A stretch of 64,000 bases of DNA, taken from positions 1,060,174-1,124,173 of the forward strand of contig CAUYUJ010014205.1 of the NCBI GenBank assembly GCA_963575745.1, written 5' to 3'. Every line of letters starts with the position of its first letter. The stretch's first letter is position 1. This document shows, one piece after another, positions 62,335-64,000 of the stretch. The position numbers were made by a program, and so were the translations under genes. Source of the stretch: Prorocentrum cordatum (taxonomy: Eukaryota; Sar; Dinophyceae; Prorocentrales; Prorocentraceae). The notes beneath the pieces are model-generated. The model ran no database searches and was not told the origin of the DNA. It worked only from the letters and a program-made list of their open reading frames with translations.

Positions 62335-63760
62335 TACCTTCTCCTCTGCCTTCGGAGCTGGTGGGCCTTCTGCTGGCCCAGCCGCTGCGGGGGGGGGCCT
62401 TCGGGGGCCGCGGGGGCCGCGCCACCAGACCCCGACGAAGCCGACCCAGCACCCTCTGCCAAGGGCGCAGGTGCGCCAGCTCCGTCGGCCTGGACGGCCC
62501 CCTCGCCCTTCATCTCCACGTCCTCGCTCGCCGCGACGATGCCCGTCGCGACCTTAGAAGGGCGACCCCCTGCCAGTCGCTTCACCTTCTTGACTTCATG
62601 CTTGGCATCTTCTATGTCCCTGTGCACGCTCGCTGGCGCTCCAAACGCGTTCCTCTTCCGAACCATCGGAACCTCCGCGCGCCTGCCGCCGGGCCTGGTG
62701 TAGCTGACGAAGCACCCCTCGCTGCGCGAGTAGACCGCGTCGAACCCTGCGTCGAAAACCCTTCCAGTACTGAGCAAGTTGCGAGCAAAAGGGCCGATCT
62801 TGAAATCAGCTCGGCAAGCCACCTGACCCCCCATCGCGAAGGGAACCCTGGACTCGCCGTCGAGAGAGATCTCCTGCTTCTGAGCGGCGACCAGCTTAGG
62901 ATTCGTCTCTTTCACCATGATGTGCTTGGCGAAACTCCGCATCGCACAGTGCTCGTCACTTCCGCCGTCCAGCATCGAGAACTCGTCGACGCCGCAGTCT
63001 GGAAACTTCGCACCGCTGCCGATGGCCATCACCACTTTGCCGTCGCAGGGACGGCGCGAGAACTCGCCCTCCAGCTGGCCGTTGACAGTGTCCTGGCCGT
63101 CGTAGTCCCACTGGTCCCCGATCGAGCCGTGGAAGCCGCAGTCCACCTGGTCGCTGACCGAGTCGTGGAAGCCGCAGTCCACCTGGTCGCTGACCGAGTC
63201 GTGGAAGACGTAATCCACTTGGTCGCCGATCGAATCGTTATCGTCGTAGCTCTCGAGCGCCATGCAGAAGCCGCATTCGTCGGAGTCGTCCTCGCTTGCC
63301 GCGATGATCGCCTGGACCTCGCCCTGCTGCTCGACAAGACTGACCTGGCCCTTATTATTCTCCTCTTGCTCCTTCTTGAACTTGAAGTAATTCAGTTTGA
63401 TGTGGCCCTTCTTCTTGCAGAAGTGGCAAGTCTTCTCCGCGCGAGGGTTGTTGCTTCTGCTCCAGCCAGCTCCGCCGCCGCCAGAGTCACCTTTGCCACC
63501 GCGATCCCTGCCTTTGCCTTTGCCTTTGCCTTTGCCGTCCTTGCCCTTACCCTTGCCGAGCCAGCACTTGCCAGCAGTATGACCGAGCTTCTTGCAGATG
63601 GTGCATCGAGGCTTGTCGAACCCGATGGCGTCAACATTGCCGACGGCATCCACCTGCATCGGTGCCGCTCCTGGCCCTCCGCCCACTTCAGGGGGGCTCG
63701 AGATTATAGTCGGAATGCAGTATCCCCAAACAGGGTTTTATCCAACAGCGAAGACTGATA
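62331..63760 (-). pseudogene. Copia nucleocapsid and protease segment
   Basis: The open stretch gives 451 residues from 63686. Knuckle 1 is C28-x2-C31-x4-H36-x4-C41. A Lys/Gly-rich linker follows. Knuckle 2 has C87, C90 and H95, but Tyr100 replaces the last Cys. Residues 151-198 are four copies of a 12-residue repeat (DSVSDQVDCGFH type). The protease active-site loop is LDGGS (D240) instead of the usual DSGA or DSGS, and the flap-to-C-terminal part reads ARNLLSTGRVFDAGFDAVY. The frame is lost at a G9 run near 62390. The intact protein would bind element RNA and cleave the polyprotein; the altered loop and lost Cys suggest it is inactive. Confidence 0.8.
63093..63236 (-). repeat. 36-bp coding minisatellite (four 12-residue repeats)
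   Basis: GAGTCGTGGAAGCCGCAGTC recurs every 36 bp on the plus strand, encoding DSIGDQVDYVFH, DSVSDQVDCGFH twice, and GSIGDQWDYDGQ between the nucleocapsid and protease. The two inner copies are nearly identical, suggesting recent slippage. Confidence 0.85.
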
Positions 63761-63859
63761 GGTTTCTAAATGTTTCAAAAGAAACAGATTGACTCCTCAG
63801 GGGGGTGCCGGACGGGTGCCAGGGAGAATCCGCGGAAGTCGTTTTAAGCAAACAGTTAC

Positions 63860-64000
63860 ACACTTCGTGGTCTTCGAGGTCCCAGAACTCCATTCCTGGG
63901 CATGATTCTGAATGCCCGGAGCCAGCTGTAGGCCACTTCGTGGTCTTCGAATTCCCAGAACTCCATTCCCGGGACACATTCCGAATGCCCGGAGCCAACT
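63860..64000. repeat. 73-bp tandem repeat reaching the window edge
   Basis: CTTCGTGGTCTTCGA starts at 63863 and 63936, each followed by CCCAGAACTCCATTCC and ATGCCCGGAGCCA. Only two copies are visible, and the array may continue beyond the window. Confidence 0.8.

Larger units (their letters stand above)
58191..63760 (-). mobile_element. Decayed Ty1/copia-type LTR retrotransposon (pol region)
   Basis: On the minus strand the domain order is zinc knuckles, aspartic protease, integrase, reverse transcriptase, RNase H. Integrase before RT is the Ty1/copia arrangement. The main gag capsid part is absent upstream of 63760, where sequence passes into a 73-bp repeat. No LTR, primer-binding site or polypurine tract is recognised. 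Breaks: frameshifts at a G9 run (62389-62397), at GGGGCCC near 62100, at about 61465, near 60240 and 59870, and at a G19 run (59331-59349); TAG in frame at 59062; and a 199-bp A-rich insertion at 61132-61330. Homopolymer frameshifts may be sequencing errors, but the stops and the insertion are not. Confidence 0.85.

Noticed and set aside
62361-63758. 465-codon plus-strand frame antisense to the copia gag-protease
   Set aside because: A shadow of the minus-strand coding sequence, which carries the zinc knuckles and protease boxes.
1-64000. Dinoflagellate spliced-leader gene
   Set aside because: No CCATTTTGGCTCAAG-like core was seen. The CCATTTTG in family B continues as AAAAGGAG and does not match.

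Overview
The window looks like nuclear DNA of a dinoflagellate. It has very low gene density, long degenerate trinucleotide and polypyrimidine arrays, many short tandem-repeat families, and retroelement proteins of the kind I know from dinoflagellates: a non-LTR ORF2 with an EEP endonuclease and a CADD polymerase box, and a Ty1/copia pol with an HMDDFCCTG box. I cannot name the species. I found no intact cellular gene, rRNA, tRNA, spliced-leader gene or CRISPR. Nearly all long open frames are by-products of repeats with no stop codon in any phase, such as GTC, TCC and CCA arrays.

Layout, left to right. Positions 1-900 are a degenerate GAT array. 1-2.5 kb holds dispersed families A (GGCCNTCTTGG-like short units) and B (about 80-90 bp units). 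2.5-12.9 kb is a GTC array of about 10.3 kb containing a nearly identical 920-bp tandem duplication (6.9-8.7 kb) and a 101-bp non-repeat island flanked by 11-bp direct repeats (8.9 kb). 12.9-33 kb is a mosaic of families A to D, a 31-32 bp satellite (18.6-19.0 kb), pyrimidine tracts and eroded retroelement pieces (23.7-24.3 kb). 33.2-35.4 kb is a minus-strand gag-protease pseudogene. 35.9-37.1 kb is a pair of inverted TTTCGCC arrays around family D. 40.5-41.3 kb is a frameshifted plus-strand ORF with a repetitive-element look. 42.5-44.1 kb is a run of three different tandem arrays.

44.8-48.4 kb (minus) carries the only long intact ORF, a 1214-residue LINE-type endonuclease/reverse transcriptase. 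49.9-51.2 and 57.2-58.0 kb are two copies of one composite element ending in a CCA array. 52.7-56.2 kb is a higher-order repeat of about 0.8-1.0 kb units, each carrying a conserved 14-bp-arm palindrome. 58.2-63.8 kb (minus) is a decayed Ty1/copia element (zinc knuckles, protease, integrase, RT, RNase H, C-terminal membrane segment). It is broken by in-frame stops, frameshifts (several at homopolymers) and a 199-bp A-rich insertion with a perfect 20-bp target duplication.

Functionally the window is a retroelement and satellite graveyard with one apparently young LINE. The most striking observations are the conserved palindromes, the A-rich insertion inside the integrase, the recent duplication inside the GTC array, and the membrane tail on the copia polyprotein.
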